From positions 124,001-188,000 of the forward strand of contig JAIYAU010000034.1 in NCBI GenBank assembly GCA_027488865.1: a stretch of 64,000 nt of DNA, written 5' to 3'. Source of the DNA: Cytophagaceae bacterium. Lineage in GTDB: Bacteria; Bacteroidota; Bacteroidia; Cytophagales; UBA9547. The notes under the pieces are model-generated. The model was not told the origin of the DNA and did no database searches. It saw only the letters and a list, made by a program, of their open reading frames with translations. Numbering within the stretch: position 1 is the first letter of the stretch; each line of letters starts with the position of its first letter. Shown in pieces: positions 8,619 through 17,393 of the stretch. A program made the translations under genes and the position numbers.

Positions 8619-9905
8619 TTACATTTGAAATAATGGAAAATCCCGCATCCATTTGTTAATATCGGTACGAACTGCTGCTATTTTTGCCTCATTTTCATGA
8701 TTCATTAAAACATCATCAATATATTCCGCTATTCGTAACATATCGTTTTCTTTTAAACCTCGTGTGGTCATAGCAGCAGTACCTATTCGCATACCTGAGG
8801 TAACAAAAGGCGACTTGTCGTCAAAAGGAACCATGTTTTTATTAATCGTGATATCAGCCTTAATCAAGGTATTTTCAGCTAGCTTACCAGTAAGGCCTTT
8901 TGACCTTAAGTCAATTAACATTAAGTGATTATCAGTTCCTCCAGAAATTACTTTATATCCTTTATCAACAAATGCTTGACAGATAACTGAGGCGTTTTTT
9001 CTTACCTGTTTTACATAATCTCCGTATTCTGGTGTAAGTGCTTCATAGAATGCCACAGCCTTGGCAGCAATTACATGTTCTAATGGGCCACCTTGAGTAC
9101 CTGGAAAAACTGCCATGTCTAATAAATTCGACATCATTTTCACTTCACCTTTTGGAGTTGTTAATCCCCAAGGGTTTTCAAAATCTTTACCCAACATAAT
9201 TACACCACCTCTTGGCCCTCTCAAGGTTTTATGCGTAGTTGTGGTAACGATATGGCAATAATGCAACGGATTGTTTAACAACCCTTTAGCGATAAGTCCT
9301 GATGGATGTGAAATATCAGCTAATAACAATGCTCCAACTGAATCGGCAATTTGACGAAGTTTGGCGTAATCCCAGTCACGAGAATAAGCAGAGGCTCCGC
9401 ATATTAAAAGTTTTGGTTTTTCCCTTTTGGCAATTTCTTCAACTTTATTCCAGTCAATAAGTCCTGTTTCTTGATCTACACCATAAAAATTTGGTTTGTA
9501 AATTTTACCAGAAAAATTAACTGGTGAACCATGCGTAAGATGACCTCCATGAGACAGGTCGAAACCTAAAATGGCATCACCCGGTTGTAAAACAGCTAAC
9601 ATAACCGCAGCATTTGCTTGTGCACCAGAGTGTGGCTGCACATTTACCCATTCTGCGCCAAACAACTCTTTCAACCTATCAATTGCCAGTTGCTCGGTAA
9701 TATCAACAATTTCGCACCCACCATAATATCTTTTACCTGGTAGGCCTTCAGCGTATTTATTGGTAAGCACACTACCTTGTGCCTCCATTACCTGCTGTGA
9801 TACATAATTTTCTGATGCAATAAGCTCTATGCCATGATGTTGGCGTTGCTTTTCTTTTTCGATAAGGTCGAAAATTTGAGTGTCACGAACAAGTGTAGTT
9901 ACCAT
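8619..9905 (-). CDS. glyA: serine hydroxymethyltransferase
   Basis: This PLP enzyme interconverts serine + tetrahydrofolate and glycine + 5,10-methylene-THF, feeding one-carbon metabolism. The 428-residue length is normal. The PLP lysine is Lys226 in [14 protein letters not shown]. Also visible are the substrate-site [23 protein letters not shown], and [11 protein letters not shown]. The start ATG at 9905 follows a clear promoter at 9946-9953. It is the last gene of this minus-strand run and shares the terminator at 8563-8599. Confidence 0.97.
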   Translation of the reverse strand: MVTTLVRDTQIFDLIEKEKQRQHHGIELIASENYVSQQVMEAQGSVLTNKYAEGLPGKRYYGGCEIVDITEQLAIDRLKELFGAEWVNVQPHSGAQANAAVMLAVLQPGDAILGFDLSHGGHLTHGSPVNFSGKIYKPNFYGVDQETGLIDWNKVEEIAKREKPKLLICGASAYSRDWDYAKLRQIADSVGALLLADISHPSGLIAKGLLNNPLHYCHIVTTTTHKTLRGPRGGVIMLGKDFENPWGLTTPKGEVKMMSNLLDMAVFPGTQGGPLEHVIAAKAVAFYEALTPEYGDYVKQVRKNASVICQAFVDKGYKVISGGTDNHLMLIDLRSKGLTGKLAENTLIKADITINKNMVPFDDKSPFVTSGMRIGTAAMTTRGLKENDMLRIAEYIDDVLMNHENEAKIAAVRTDINKWMRDFPLFQM

Positions 9906-9945
9906 GAATGTACGGTTTTGAAGTACAGCAATTATTTAAGAAATG

Positions 9946-9953
9946 CAAAGGTA
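9946..9953 (-). promoter_or_regulatory. glyA promoter -7 element
   Basis: On the minus strand TACCTTTG matches TAnnTTTG, with TTTG 19 bases upstream as the -33 element. It predicts a leader of about 35 nt before the glyA ATG at 9905. Confidence 0.6.
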
Positions 9954-10043
9954 AGATAGCTAAAGGTTAAATCAAAAAAGACTTTGAACAAAGCTCTTTT
10001 CATAACATACCAATCAACCAAATACCTATAGCTGTATAGCTAA

Positions 10044-10072
10044 AAGAAAAAAAGCGGTTATACACCGCTTTT
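10044..10072 (-). terminator. intrinsic terminator of the TPR gene
   Basis: On the minus strand AAAGCGGT-GTATA-ACCGCTTT is followed by a long T-run. The stem begins only a few bases after the stop codon of the TPR gene (10075). Confidence 0.85.
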
Positions 10073-10074
10073 AT

Positions 10075-10800
10075 TTAATTAGAAGAACTTAACTCTTCAA
10101 CTAGTGCTTTGTATTTTTTAGCGTCGTTATAACGCTGAGCATTAGGATACTTGGTGATTATTTTATCGTAAGCCTTGATAGCCGTTTCATAATCTTTCGC
10201 TTTTTCACAAGCAAGTGCTTGTTTCATTAGATACTCAGGGGTGAATTCTTTGGTTGGTTTATATCCCGCTGCTTTAGCGTAGTAATCAGCCGCACTTTCA
10301 TAATCTGCTTTTTCCATATAGGCATCACCTATCAAAGAATAAGCTCTTGCCTGAAAAATAATATCATCGGCACTAAATTTTTTCAAATACTCAATAGCAT
10401 CATCAAATTTGCCTTGTTTCAAATAAATCAAACCAGCAGAATAGTTTGCAATATTAGCACTTGGTGTAAAAGGATAAGTCTCACTTATTTCTAAAAACCC
10501 CAAATTATTTCCATCACCATTCAATGCCTTTTTTAATGAATCAGCTTCTAAATAATACTGCGCTTGAAAAATCAGCGTTTTTGCTTCTTCATCTTGAGTG
10601 GTGAGATAATATTTTGCACCTACAATAAGACCAACTATTAACAATATACCACCCCCAATATAACTTAATAAGTTTTTATTTTTGTTTACAAACTCTTCTG
10701 CCCTATCTAACTGGTCTTGAACCGAGTCCGTAGTTGTACTATTTAATTCTTGAGGAATAATTACTTCCTGATCTCCTTTGGTTGTCTTAGCCTTTGCCAT
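10075..10800 (-). CDS. membrane-anchored tetratricopeptide repeat protein (YfgM-like)
   Basis: This 241-residue protein has a ~42-residue polar N-terminus, one transmembrane helix at ~43-66 (SYIGGGILLIVGLIVGAKYYL), and a periplasmic TPR region. TPR-like units are visible at ANYSAGLIYLKQGKFDDAIEYL, RAYSLIGDAYMEKADYESAADYY and DYETAIKAYDKIITKYPNA. The layout matches YfgM-type proteins, which attach to the Sec translocon and help periplasmic folding. The specific role here is inference. It has its own promoter (10845-10852) and terminator, so it is probably monocistronic. Confidence 0.8.
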   Translation of the reverse strand: MAKAKTTKGDQEVIIPQELNSTTTDSVQDQLDRAEEFVNKNKNLLSYIGGGILLIVGLIVGAKYYLTTQDEEAKTLIFQAQYYLEADSLKKALNGDGNNLGFLEISETYPFTPSANIANYSAGLIYLKQGKFDDAIEYLKKFSADDIIFQARAYSLIGDAYMEKADYESAADYYAKAAGYKPTKEFTPEYLMKQALACEKAKDYETAIKAYDKIITKYPNAQRYNDAKKYKALVEELSSSN

Positions 10801-10844
10801 TTGTAATGAATCACTTATAAAAAAACTTCACCGAGTTTTCCCGG

Positions 10845-10852
10845 CAAAGCTA
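10845..10852 (-). promoter_or_regulatory. TPR-gene promoter -7 element
   Basis: TAGCTTTG on the minus strand matches TAnnTTTG, with the predicted start about 38 nt upstream of the ATG at 10800. No convincing -33 TTTG is seen at the expected spacing. Confidence 0.45.
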
Positions 10853-10898
10853 TGAATTATTTTCTATATTTTTAGTATAGAATTATTTGGAACAATAT

Positions 10899-11936
10899 TT
10901 AATCTTTAATGTAAGGGTAAGCATTATCAACATAAACGTCAGTATATGCCTCTTCAGCAGAAGGATATGGTGATTCTTCTGCAAATTTTACACTTTCATC
11001 TATTTTTGCTTTAATGTTTTCATCAATCGCTTCCAATTCAGCTTCCGTAGCGTATTTATTATTTAAAATAGTGGCTCTAACTTTTTCAATTGGATCTTGT
11101 GATTTATATTCTTCGAGTTCTTCTTTAGTTCTATATTTTGCTGGATCACTCATCGAGTGGCCTTTATAACGATACGTTCTAAACTCTAATAAAGAAGGCC
11201 CTTCACCCTTTCTTGCTCTTTCAGCAGCCCAAGTTACTGCATTATGTACATCTTCACAAGTCATTCCGTCAACTGGCATGGAAGGGATATCATATCCTTC
11301 TCCTAATGTATATAATTCAATAACGTTAGAGGTACGTTGTACTGAAGTCCCCATCGCGTAACCGTTGTTTTCAATTACAAAAATCACAGGTATTTTCCAT
11401 AACATAGCCATGTTTAAAGTTTCATGAAACGCGCCTTGCCTCACAGCACCATCACCCATAAAACAAATACAAAGGCCATCTTCACCTTTATACATTTCAG
11501 CAAAAGCCAAGCCTGCTCCAAGTGGGATTTGACCCCCAACTATGCCATGGCCTCCAACGAAATTAACAGATTTATCAAATATGTGCATAGAACCACCTTT
11601 CCCTTTAGAAATTCCAGTTCTTTTGGCCATCAATTCAGCCATAATTGCCTTTGGATCAGAACCCAAGGCTAGGGGGAATGCATGGTCACGGTATGAAGTA
11701 ATCCATTTGTCTTGTTTTTTAAGCGCACTTACAGCACCAGCAGCGCAGGCCTCCTGACCAATATATAAATGACAAAACCCTTTAATTTTTTGTTGTCCAT
11801 ACAACTGACCGCATTTTTCTTCAAACTTGCGCATTAATTGCATAGACTCATACCAAAACATATAGTTTTCTTTGGTAAAACTTACTTTATCAGAAGCAGT
11901 TTTTGATTTTTTGATCTCTTTCTCGGTTGTTGCCAT
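10899..11936 (-). CDS. pdhA: pyruvate dehydrogenase E1 component, alpha subunit
   Basis: This 345-residue thiamine-diphosphate subunit of the pyruvate dehydrogenase complex decarboxylates pyruvate to feed acetyl-CoA synthesis. The TPP/Mg motif runs from GDGAVRQGAF to VIENNGYAMG. Further E1-alpha signatures are GQEACAAGAVSAL, GGSMHIFDK, and the phosphorylation-loop-like YRYKGHSMSDPAKYRT. The beta subunit (pdhB) is not adjacent; in Bacteroidetes these genes are often separated. The ATG at 11936 is the natural start. Branched-chain 2-oxoacid dehydrogenase E1-alpha is the alternative, but length and motifs favour pyruvate. Confidence 0.93.
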   Translation of the reverse strand: MATTEKEIKKSKTASDKVSFTKENYMFWYESMQLMRKFEEKCGQLYGQQKIKGFCHLYIGQEACAAGAVSALKKQDKWITSYRDHAFPLALGSDPKAIMAELMAKRTGISKGKGGSMHIFDKSVNFVGGHGIVGGQIPLGAGLAFAEMYKGEDGLCICFMGDGAVRQGAFHETLNMAMLWKIPVIFVIENNGYAMGTSVQRTSNVIELYTLGEGYDIPSMPVDGMTCEDVHNAVTWAAERARKGEGPSLLEFRTYRYKGHSMSDPAKYRTKEELEEYKSQDPIEKVRATILNNKYATEAELEAIDENIKAKIDESVKFAEESPYPSAEEAYTDVYVDNAYPYIKD

Positions 11937-12145
11937 AATGAAATCTTCTATATTTAATTTGTTGTTTGTAAATGTCTTGACCGCGAAAGCACAAGAAACT
12001 AAAGTTTAAAGTAGCTTTAACCCACAATACTGTGTTTAAACTCAACTGCGAATTTAATAAAATTTTGTAGTATTCGAAATATTAATGGCATAAGCGAAAA
12101 TAATGAATCAAATTCAATATTACATTACGATATTTAACAGTCAAT

Positions 12146-13093
12146 CTAAACTACTGTTACTTCTTTGGCAGCGAGGTATCTTTCTAAATCAAGTGCAGCC
12201 ATACATCCTGTGCCCGCAGCAGTTACCGCTTGTCTGTATATCGTATCTTGTACGTCACCAGCAGCAAAAACACCCTCAACACTCGTTTTAGTAGTACCCG
12301 GAAGTGTTAAAATATACCCTGCTTCATCAAGCACAATTTGTTTCTCAAAGATATCGGTATTTGGCTTATGACCAATTGCCACGAAAAAGCCATCCACTTG
12401 TAATTCGCGTAATTCACCTGTCTTATTATTCTTTATTATAGCTCCTGCGACAGCATCTATACCTGTGATTTCCTGTGTTTCAGAATTCCAAAGGATTTCA
12501 ATATTTGGAGTATTCAAAACACGTTTTTGCATTATTTTTGATGCTCTCATTTCATCTTTTCGCACTATCATGTAAACCTTTTTACATAATTTAGATAAAT
12601 ATGTTGCCTCTTCACATGCTGTGTCGCCCGCCCCAACTACTATTACATCCTTTCCACGGTAAAAATACCCGTCACAAACGGCACAAGCAGACACACCAGC
12701 ATACATAAATTTACGTTCTCCTTCCAGCCCTAGCCATTTGGCAGAGGCTCCTGTTGCAATAATAATAGCATCAGCGGTGATTTCATGGGTATCGTCTATT
12801 ATCACCTTCAGTGCGTCAGAATTCGAAAAATCTACCGAGGTAGCCAACCCATTTCTAATGTCCGTACCAAATCGTTCTGCTTGTTTTTGAAAGTCTACCA
12901 TCATTTGAGGGCCATTTACACCCTCTGGATAGCCTGGATAATTTTCAACATCGTTTGTAATGGTAAGTTGTCCTCCTACTTGAGGACCTTGATAAACAAC
13001 TGGTTTAATGCCTGCTCGTGCTGCATAAATAGCTGCCGTATATCCTGCGGGACCAGATCCCAAAATTAAACAATGAATATGTTCTTGAGTCAT
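12146..13093 (-). CDS. trxB: thioredoxin-disulfide reductase
   Basis: This 315-residue flavoenzyme transfers electrons from NADPH to thioredoxin. It has the FAD-binding GSGPAGYTAA (12-21), the redox-active CAVC (Cys137/Cys140) in the NADPH domain, the NADPH-binding GAGDTACEEA (~154), and the C-terminal FAD motif GVFAAGDVQD. It starts at the ATG at 13093, about 50 bp after ispF ends on the same strand, so the two may be co-transcribed. Confidence 0.96.
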   Translation of the reverse strand: MTQEHIHCLILGSGPAGYTAAIYAARAGIKPVVYQGPQVGGQLTITNDVENYPGYPEGVNGPQMMVDFQKQAERFGTDIRNGLATSVDFSNSDALKVIIDDTHEITADAIIIATGASAKWLGLEGERKFMYAGVSACAVCDGYFYRGKDVIVVGAGDTACEEATYLSKLCKKVYMIVRKDEMRASKIMQKRVLNTPNIEILWNSETQEITGIDAVAGAIIKNNKTGELRELQVDGFFVAIGHKPNTDIFEKQIVLDEAGYILTLPGTTKTSVEGVFAAGDVQDTIYRQAVTAAGTGCMAALDLERYLAAKEVTVV

Positions 13094-13146
13094 AATATTT
13101 CTTTTATTAATAACAATTAAATGAACTTAAAAGTGTAATATTTTTT

Positions 13147-13626
13147 CTAAATTTTACTAATAAGTGCAACTGCATAAGCGTGCACTCCTTCCTCTCTACC
13201 AATATAGCCTAGTTGTTCATTGGTTGTTGCTTTGATTGAAATATCGTCCGATGAAATTTCCATGACCTGAGCTAGACATTGTTGCATAGCTTCAACATGA
13301 GGATTGATTTTTGGAAATTCTAATGTAAGGGTGGCATCGATGTTACCAATTTCAAATCCTTTATCTCTGACCATTTTGCAAACCTCCTTTAACAAAATCT
13401 TACTATCGATTCCCTTCCATCTTGGGTCCTTATTGGAAAAATGATGCCCAATATCTCTTAAATTGGCGGCACCTAGTACGGCATCACAAATGGCGTGTAT
13501 CAAAACATCAGCATCTGAATGACCTAATGCACCCTTATAATGTTCTATTTTAATTCCTCCAAGCCACAGTTCTCGGCCTTCTTTAAGTTGGTGAACATCA
13601 AAACCAAATCCTACTTTAATTTTCAT
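13147..13626 (-). CDS. ispF: 2-C-methyl-D-erythritol 2,4-cyclodiphosphate synthase
   Basis: IspF forms the cyclic diphosphate intermediate of the non-mevalonate isoprenoid (MEP) pathway. At 159 residues it has the normal length of the trimeric enzyme. The Zn2+ ligands Asp10 and His12 lie in GFDVHQL and His44 in VLIHAICDA. The substrate loop GHSDADV and the signature NIDATLTLEFPKI are also present. It lies between the M16 peptidase gene upstream and trxB downstream with gaps under 60 bp, suggesting a transcription unit. Confidence 0.97.
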   Translation of the reverse strand: MKIKVGFGFDVHQLKEGRELWLGGIKIEHYKGALGHSDADVLIHAICDAVLGAANLRDIGHHFSNKDPRWKGIDSKILLKEVCKMVRDKGFEIGNIDATLTLEFPKINPHVEAMQQCLAQVMEISSDDISIKATTNEQLGYIGREEGVHAYAVALISKI

Positions 13627-13670
13627 AATAGAAATATCAATTATGTTGAAAATATTTTATGAGACAATGT

Positions 13671-14912
13671 CTACTTTGGCTCTGCATGATAAAACAATGT
13701 TGAACAATTTGAATCTACCAAAATCTCATTGGCAACCATATTTACTTGTTGTTCATTTACACTCTCGATATTTGCAATATCGAGATTTACGTAGTTAGGG
13801 TCACCTAAATTAGCTGCAAAAGCGAGGTTCATAGCTCTATTAAGCAACTCTATTTCTCCAAACAATAATGTTGACAAGGCTTGATTTTTAACTTTGGTGA
13901 GTTCATTTGGAGTAACTTGATTGTTTTTGAGGTTTTCCAATACCGTTAATATTTGTTGGTCAGCTACTTCCATTTCCACGCCTTCATTAAGTTTGCCATC
14001 AATAATAAAAAGCCCAGGCTCAAAAGAACTCGTGACGTAACAATTGATGCTATTAAAGAGTTTTTTATTTTTTACCAGCTCGTCATAAAGTCTTGAAGAT
14101 TGACCCCTACCTAATATATCAGAAAGGAGATCCGTAGCAAAATAATTTGGTGAAAGCCTGTCTCCTATGTGATAGGCCTTATAAATTGCGTTAAGAGGTA
14201 CAGCAGCAGTGGTTTTTAAAGTTCTTGACAGGGTTTGTTTAGGTTCTTGGGGTAAACTCCTTTTATATTTAATTCCTGCTGGTATTGGTGCAAACCATTT
14301 TTCAGACAGTTGTTTTATCTGGTTTACTGTAACATCGCCTGCCACCACCATTATGGCATTATTAGGCACATAATATTTGTAAAAAAAAGATTTTACGTCT
14401 TCCATGGTGGCATTTTCAATATGGGATATTTCTTTGCCAATAGTAGCCCATTTATAAGGATGCACTTGATAGGCAAGTGGCCTTAGTTTGAGCCAAGCAT
14501 CACCATATGGTTGATTCAGGTAACGTTGTTTAAATTCTTCTATAACTACTTTTCGCTGAACTTCTAGCACATGAGGATCAAAAGAAAGGCTTAACATTCT
14601 ATCTGATTCAAGCCAAAAAGCCGTTTCTATGTTGTCAGCAGGAAGTGTAAGATAGTAGTTTGTAATGTCGGGGGAAGTAAAAGCATTATTCTCTCCACCT
14701 ACTTTCTGAAGAGGTTCGTCATAAGAAGGTATATTGATAGAACCGCCAAACATAAGGTGTTCAAACAAGTGAGCGAAACCGGTTTTTCCCTCATCTTCGT
14801 CTCTACTGCCTACATTGTAAATAATGTTAACTACTGCGGTGGGTGTAGCGTGGTCTTCATGTACAATTACTTCCAAGCCGTTAGGCAAGGTAAATTTTTC
14901 AAAATCTATCAT
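13671..14912 (-). CDS. M16 family zinc peptidase
   Basis: This is a 413-residue single-domain-pair M16 (pitrilysin/processing-peptidase-like) protein. The inverted zinc motif HLFEH (His48, Glu51, His52 from the ATG at 14912) is intact, with a downstream EEFKQRYLNQPYGD supplying the third ligand region. The second half is the non-catalytic M16 domain. There is no signal peptide, so it is probably cytoplasmic or released differently. The longer frame to 14930 starts at TTG and is disfavoured. In many Bacteroidetes two M16 genes are adjacent (catalytic + inactive). Only this catalytic one is present here. Confidence 0.9.
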   Translation of the reverse strand: MIDFEKFTLPNGLEVIVHEDHATPTAVVNIIYNVGSRDEDEGKTGFAHLFEHLMFGGSINIPSYDEPLQKVGGENNAFTSPDITNYYLTLPADNIETAFWLESDRMLSLSFDPHVLEVQRKVVIEEFKQRYLNQPYGDAWLKLRPLAYQVHPYKWATIGKEISHIENATMEDVKSFFYKYYVPNNAIMVVAGDVTVNQIKQLSEKWFAPIPAGIKYKRSLPQEPKQTLSRTLKTTAAVPLNAIYKAYHIGDRLSPNYFATDLLSDILGRGQSSRLYDELVKNKKLFNSINCYVTSSFEPGLFIIDGKLNEGVEMEVADQQILTVLENLKNNQVTPNELTKVKNQALSTLLFGEIELLNRAMNLAFAANLGDPNYVNLDIANIESVNEQQVNMVANEILVDSNCSTLFYHAEPK

Positions 14913-14943
14913 GGTGCGAAAATAGCACAAACCATTTAAAAGT

Positions 14944-14968
14944 AAAAAGGCTGCTACCGCAGCCTTTT
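14944..14968 (-). terminator. intrinsic terminator between the small secreted gene and the M16 gene
   Basis: AAAAGGCTGC (14945-14954), loop TACC, GCAGCCTTTT (14959-14968). On the minus strand the stem ends in a T-run and follows the stop of the 14988-15455 gene. Only ~31 bp remain before the M16 start codon. Confidence 0.85.
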
Positions 14969-14987
14969 CAATATTTACACAAATAAA

Positions 14988-15455
14988 TTATTTAATTGTG
15001 TCATCCATAGCCCTTTTAATCATTTTTTCAAAAAATATAATGGACTGAATTATGTTTGTTTTATCTGAATAAGGGATTACGTCATCAAGGGTGTTTTTAA
15101 CCGCTTCAAGATAAAGTTTTTTACTTTTCACGGCATTTTCCATGTGTTCTATATTGGCTCTGGTTTCAGGAATTCCCATTTCTTTGAGTGTGGCCCCAGG
15201 TTTCGTATGCAAAGCTAGATAAGGAATAACTTCTGTTAAAACCACAATTCGCTCCATATAAATCTGAGTAAGCTCAATTTTTCCAAGTTTATCCAACTCT
15301 TCTTGTGTATGATATTTTTCTAAAACAGCGGTAGGGCTTACATAGGTATTAGGCAATTTTTCGTTTTTTGATTTTTTTTCGTCCTGAGCAAAAACTGCAC
15401 TTATCGAAAACGCAATGACTGCGGCAATCAAAAATATTACGGAAGATTTTCTCAT
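14988..15455 (-). CDS. small secreted helical protein, unknown function
   Basis: This 155-residue protein starts at ATG 15455 (MRKSSVIFL; an in-frame TTG two codons upstream is less likely). The signal peptide at ~1-23 ends VFAQ. The mature part is predicted helical and charged (NEKLPNTYVSPTAVLEKYHTQEELDKLGKIELTQIY), with no Cys after the signal and no catalytic motif. I do not recognise the family. A 200-bp upstream gap and its own terminator suggest a single-gene unit. Confidence 0.65.
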   Translation of the reverse strand: MRKSSVIFLIAAVIAFSISAVFAQDEKKSKNEKLPNTYVSPTAVLEKYHTQEELDKLGKIELTQIYMERIVVLTEVIPYLALHTKPGATLKEMGIPETRANIEHMENAVKSKKLYLEAVKNTLDDVIPYSDKTNIIQSIIFFEKMIKRAMDDTIK

Positions 15456-15664
15456 GTTCAAATTTAAATTAGAGTGCGAATTTCATATATTTCAATGAAT
15501 TATCAAAAAAAATGCCAATTTTATCTTGGTAAAGTTACAAGCACAGTTTTTAATCTTAAAATGAGTGGTTTTTGCAATAATATATTTATAACTACCTAAT
15601 TATCAAAGTACCTATATTCTCACAATTTTTCGGTTTAAACAAAAACAATTTCAGAAATAATTGG

Positions 15665-17311
15665 CTATTTCACCAACTCTCCATTAAAATCGTATTGTTC
15701 TCCTTCTTTTACTTGGGTTTGTTTGTCCTTTTTAATAATTATTCCTTTTGGTGTTATAGTGAGGTCGTCTAATACGTAGTCACTTTCTACACTTTTTGGT
15801 TTTCTTTCTATAACTACATACATCTTCCCCTTTCTCATAGTGATATAATTAGATAATTGTGGGCGCTCTTTAGGTAAAATTTTACCTGACATGCTAATTC
15901 TGTCTCCGTTGGTGAGTTTACTTATTTTGCCATCGGCACTTTTATAATCACCTGACTTTTTTACCACGCTGTTATCTCCAAGTGTAAGATCTTCGGTCAT
16001 AGCTATTGAGGCACCTTCATTTACCAAATACATCACTCCACCTCTCATTACCAAATATCCGTTGGTAATTTTTGGTCCTTTATCCAAGTTGCTCGGCTTA
16101 GGTTCTTCTTTGGGAGTAACGTCTGTAGTGGGCTTGTTTTCTATTGGTTTTACAGTGGCAACTCCCATTAGTTCCCCTTTGGTGTCCATTTTTTCTCCAT
16201 CCTTTAGCATAAATTTGCTACCATCTTTTCGTATTACATGGCCATGTTTACCAAGTTTATTTCCATTTGGCAAGGTTAATTCTTTAGAAATAATAGATGG
16301 TTCACCGTCTTTTACCATCAAAACTTTCCCATGTTTGAATACAAAGTGGTCAATGGCTGCACGATCTTCAGCAGCCTTGGCGTCGAGTTTTACCCCTCTA
16401 GATATCATAAGTTGCCCTTCTGTTGAGATTATGTCCCCTTCTCGCAACATGAATTTGCCCCCATCAGCTAAAGTTAGCAAGCCTCCGGGCAACAGCACCA
16501 TACCGTTTTGAAATGTATAAATTGAGTCAATAAGTTTAGGCTTGCCACCCGTAATAATGACCATTTTACCGTCCCTTTTTGTGATTAACTCTTGTAATAA
16601 ATCACTTTTTAAGAAAAATACTTCTCCTTTGGTATTGATATACTCACCGTCGGTTAAATTAAATTTGTTACCATCTTTTGTAGTAAGTACCCCATCCGTC
16701 CCAATCCTATTACCCGTGGCATTATAGTCTGTAAACAACCAAGAACCTTTGCCATTATCAAACTTAATAAGCCTATTTTCGCGCATGAGAACACCGTCAA
16801 GTTGCATTAACTCTTCTTTTCTTTTTACCAATTCGCCTGTAAGACCGATAAAATCTCCCTCCTTGAGCTGGGTAAAGGTACTATCTTTAAGATAAAGACG
16901 CCCTAAAGGGCTTAACTTTAAGCCATTCTCAAACAAAATGTTATCTGAAATATCTTGGTAAGAACCTTCTTTTACCAGTGTTATTTTTTTGTCCTTAAAG
17001 AAATATCCTTGCATTTTAAAAACGGCTTCTTCCATTACCACTAGCTCACCTTTTTTAGTGAAGGCTTCACCGTTTTTAAGTTTTATTCTTTGGCCTCCAT
17101 CAAGCCTAATATCTCCTGTTTTTGAAACTTTTGTACTACCTAAATCGAAGTCAGCTTCAACGATTTTTAGTGAACCATCTTTTGCAATTTGATAGAGCCT
17201 ATTGTCGCGAAAGATTACACCTTCTTTTAATATTTTAAGATCGGAGGTTTGAGCAAAAAGCAGCTGGGTAAAAAGGAAGATTAAAAGGAATGTTTTATAA
17301 ATAATATTCAT
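15665..17311 (-). CDS. secreted protein with seven DUF6799-like repeats
   Basis: This 548-residue exported protein (signal peptide 1-20, ending LLFAQ) is built from seven imperfect ~70-80-residue repeats. Each ends in a signature LKxGExxxxxGEL. The ends fall at residues ~78-91, 149-162, 219-232, 289-302, 369-382, 466-479 and 534-547. Each unit also holds a GxVxxRDGxMxxV-type hairpin. Between units 5 and 6 (residues ~385-415) lies a Pro/Lys/Glu-rich linker (ENKPTTDVTPKEEPKPSN). This resembles the DUF6799 family found as one to a few copies in Bacteroidetes. Function is unknown. It may be a beta-solenoid or a string of beta-hairpin modules in the periplasm. Confidence 0.75.
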   Translation of the reverse strand: MNIIYKTFLLIFLFTQLLFAQTSDLKILKEGVIFRDNRLYQIAKDGSLKIVEADFDLGSTKVSKTGDIRLDGGQRIKLKNGEAFTKKGELVVMEEAVFKMQGYFFKDKKITLVKEGSYQDISDNILFENGLKLSPLGRLYLKDSTFTQLKEGDFIGLTGELVKRKEELMQLDGVLMRENRLIKFDNGKGSWLFTDYNATGNRIGTDGVLTTKDGNKFNLTDGEYINTKGEVFFLKSDLLQELITKRDGKMVIITGGKPKLIDSIYTFQNGMVLLPGGLLTLADGGKFMLREGDIISTEGQLMISRGVKLDAKAAEDRAAIDHFVFKHGKVLMVKDGEPSIISKELTLPNGNKLGKHGHVIRKDGSKFMLKDGEKMDTKGELMGVATVKPIENKPTTDVTPKEEPKPSNLDKGPKITNGYLVMRGGVMYLVNEGASIAMTEDLTLGDNSVVKKSGDYKSADGKISKLTNGDRISMSGKILPKERPQLSNYITMRKGKMYVVIERKPKSVESDYVLDDLTITPKGIIIKKDKQTQVKEGEQYDFNGELVK

Positions 17312-17393
17312 GATTGGAAATTGATTATAAAATTTTGATGTTCAAGTTAATAAATAGTTATTAGAAAAGAAATTTTATCAAATAATTTATCTT

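Noticed and set aside
12004-12018. A short inverted repeat (TTAAAG/CTTTAA) between pdhA and trxB
   Set aside because: The arms are only six A/T-rich bases with a three-base loop. Such repeats are expected by chance in this AT-rich DNA.
16062-16511. A 149-codon open frame antisense to the DUF6799-like repeat gene
   Set aside because: It has no signal or motif and arises from the complementary strand of the repeats. The sense frame has a signal peptide and repeating domains.
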